Shown here: positions 63,350 to 64,000 of the stretch, piece after piece | Numbering within the stretch: the first letter of the stretch is position 1 | How the letters are laid out: every line of letters begins with the position of its first letter | Assembly (NCBI GenBank): GCA_002499905.1 | Contig: DANP01000010.1 | Location: 10,391 to 74,390 of the forward strand | Source of the DNA: Methanolinea sp. UBA277 | GTDB taxonomy: Archaea; Halobacteriota; Methanomicrobia; Methanomicrobiales; Methanospirillaceae | Length of the DNA: 64,000 nucleotides | Direction of reading: 5' to 3' | Position numbers and translations under genes: made by a program | Notes under the pieces: model-generated | The model's input: the letters and a program-made list of their open reading frames with translations, nothing else | Told to the model about the DNA's origin: nothing | Databases searched by the model: none

Positions 63350-64000
63350 GCATCGATGGTTCACTGCTGGAGGGGGGCGGCCAGATCGTCCGTTCAGCAG
63401 TCGCCCTCTCCGCAGTGACCGGGACTCCGGTAGAGATCGTCGCCATCCGGAAGAAGCGGTCCCGGCCGGGCCTCGCCAACCAGCACTGTGCTGCCATCCG
63501 GGCCGTGGCTGAGGCGTGTCATGCCCGCGTCACGGGGAACACTCCGGGAAGCAGCAGGCTCTCCTTTATCCCGGGAACCATCGTACGACGGGATATCTCG
63601 GTTGATGTCGGCACGGCCGGAAGCGTTCCACTGGTCATCCAGGCTTGGCTTCCCGTTGCGCTCGAAGAGGGAGGCTCGCTCCTGGTACAGGGCGGGACAG
63701 AAGTCCGGTTCAGTCCCACCATCGATTACCTCACCGAGGTCTTTCTCCCTGCTCTGGGTACGGCCGGGGCAGGAGTGCAGGTAGAGATCATCCGGAGGGG
63801 GTATTTTCCGGTCGGTGGCGGGATCGTCCGGATAACGGCAGAACCGGCATCCCTCCCGCGGATCACCATTGGTGGAGAGAACGGGAGCGGCATCCGGTCC
63901 TGCTCATCGAACCTGCCCGACCATGTCGCCGATCGCCAGGCAGCCAGCGCCCGGGCATACCTCCTCAAAGAGACCGGGGAAGAGTATCCGGTAAGCGTCA
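63343..64000 (+). CDS. rtcA: RNA 3'-terminal phosphate cyclase (3' truncated by the window)
   Basis: 219 visible residues out of about 330. Converts RNA 3'-phosphate to 2',3'-cyclic phosphate with ATP. MLSIDGSLLEGGGQIVRSAVALS and KKRSRPGLANQHCAAI are N-terminal signatures; RRGYFPVGGGIVRI is the central one. The catalytic histidine near the C-terminus lies beyond base 64000. ATG 63343 sits inside the prs stop region, indicating translational coupling. Confidence 0.92.
   Translation, partial: MLSIDGSLLEGGGQIVRSAVALSAVTGTPVEIVAIRKKRSRPGLANQHCAAIRAVAEACHARVTGNTPGSSRLSFIPGTIVRRDISVDVGTAGSVPLVIQAWLPVALEEGGSLLVQGGTEVRFSPTIDYLTEVFLPALGTAGAGVQVEIIRRGYFPVGGGIVRITAEPASLPRITIGGENGSGIRSCSSNLPDHVADRQAASARAYLLKETGEEYPVSV

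Noticed and set aside
1..64000. CRISPR arrays, IS elements and prophage genes
   Set aside because: No regularly spaced repeats, transposases, integrases or phage structural genes were seen on either strand.

Overview
The window comes from a methanogenic euryarchaeon, most likely of the order Methanomicrobiales. It encodes a methanogenesis marker 14 protein, archaeal DnaG, CDP-archaeol synthase, the tetraether lipid radical-SAM enzyme, a UPF0058 protein, archaeal LonB and a complete A-type ATP synthase operon. The DNA is GC-rich, genes are short-spaced with many ATGA overlaps, and promoters look like archaeal TATA boxes 24-37 bases before start codons. Species assignment is inference.

Layout. 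1-1060: the end of an acyl-CoA synthetase and a tRNA-Leu(CAG). 1448-5750 (minus): a sulfur-handling operon with an SLC13 permease, a beta-lactamase-fold/double-rhodanese protein and a YeeE/YedE transporter split into two genes. 6173-10554: small unknown proteins, a flavodoxin, a condensation-domain protein, a RecF-like ATPase, and a divergent ADP-ribosyltransferase-like protein with a 52-residue overlapping partner. 10779-16556: RND exporter, dihydroorotase, DUF167 protein, DnaG, UPF0058. 16570-24277: RimK/MptN-like ligase, alanine dehydrogenase family protein, tetraether lipid synthase divergent from a carS-pyrE-purD-argF operon, and a half-length TiaS-like protein.

24311-28090 is AT-rich and looks acquired: a calpain-like cysteine protease and most of a large surface protein with PKD domains and a seven-bladed propeller. 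The last fifth of the surface gene is GC-rich like the host, and its tail is duplicated as an orphan remnant at 28790-28909. Two tandem HEAT-repeat/TM2-like proteins follow.

31274-41228 (minus) holds methanogenesis marker 14 and then a compact acetyl-CoA synthase/corrinoid protein cluster: acsB with the bacterial-type N-terminal extension, the delta and gamma corrinoid protein subunits, a corrinoid reactivator, a core methionine synthase-like protein and a CooC/AcsF ATPase. No carbon monoxide dehydrogenase subunit is in the window. I infer methyl transfer from the corrinoid protein both to acetyl-CoA synthase and to homocysteine.

41401-47234: glutaredoxin, a ferredoxin-thioredoxin reductase/rubredoxin fusion, a thioredoxin-like protein, beta carbonic anhydrase, a DUF1624 membrane protein, adenine deaminase, and a ribbon-helix-helix regulator divergent from a membrane protein with a 46-bp inverted repeat between them. 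47274-56791 (minus) is atpH-I-K-E-C-F-A-B-D followed by pgk. 57044-62417 (minus) is a proteolysis operon: lonB, tldD, tldE, a BofA-like membrane protein and an unknown gene. The window ends with prs and the start of rtcA.
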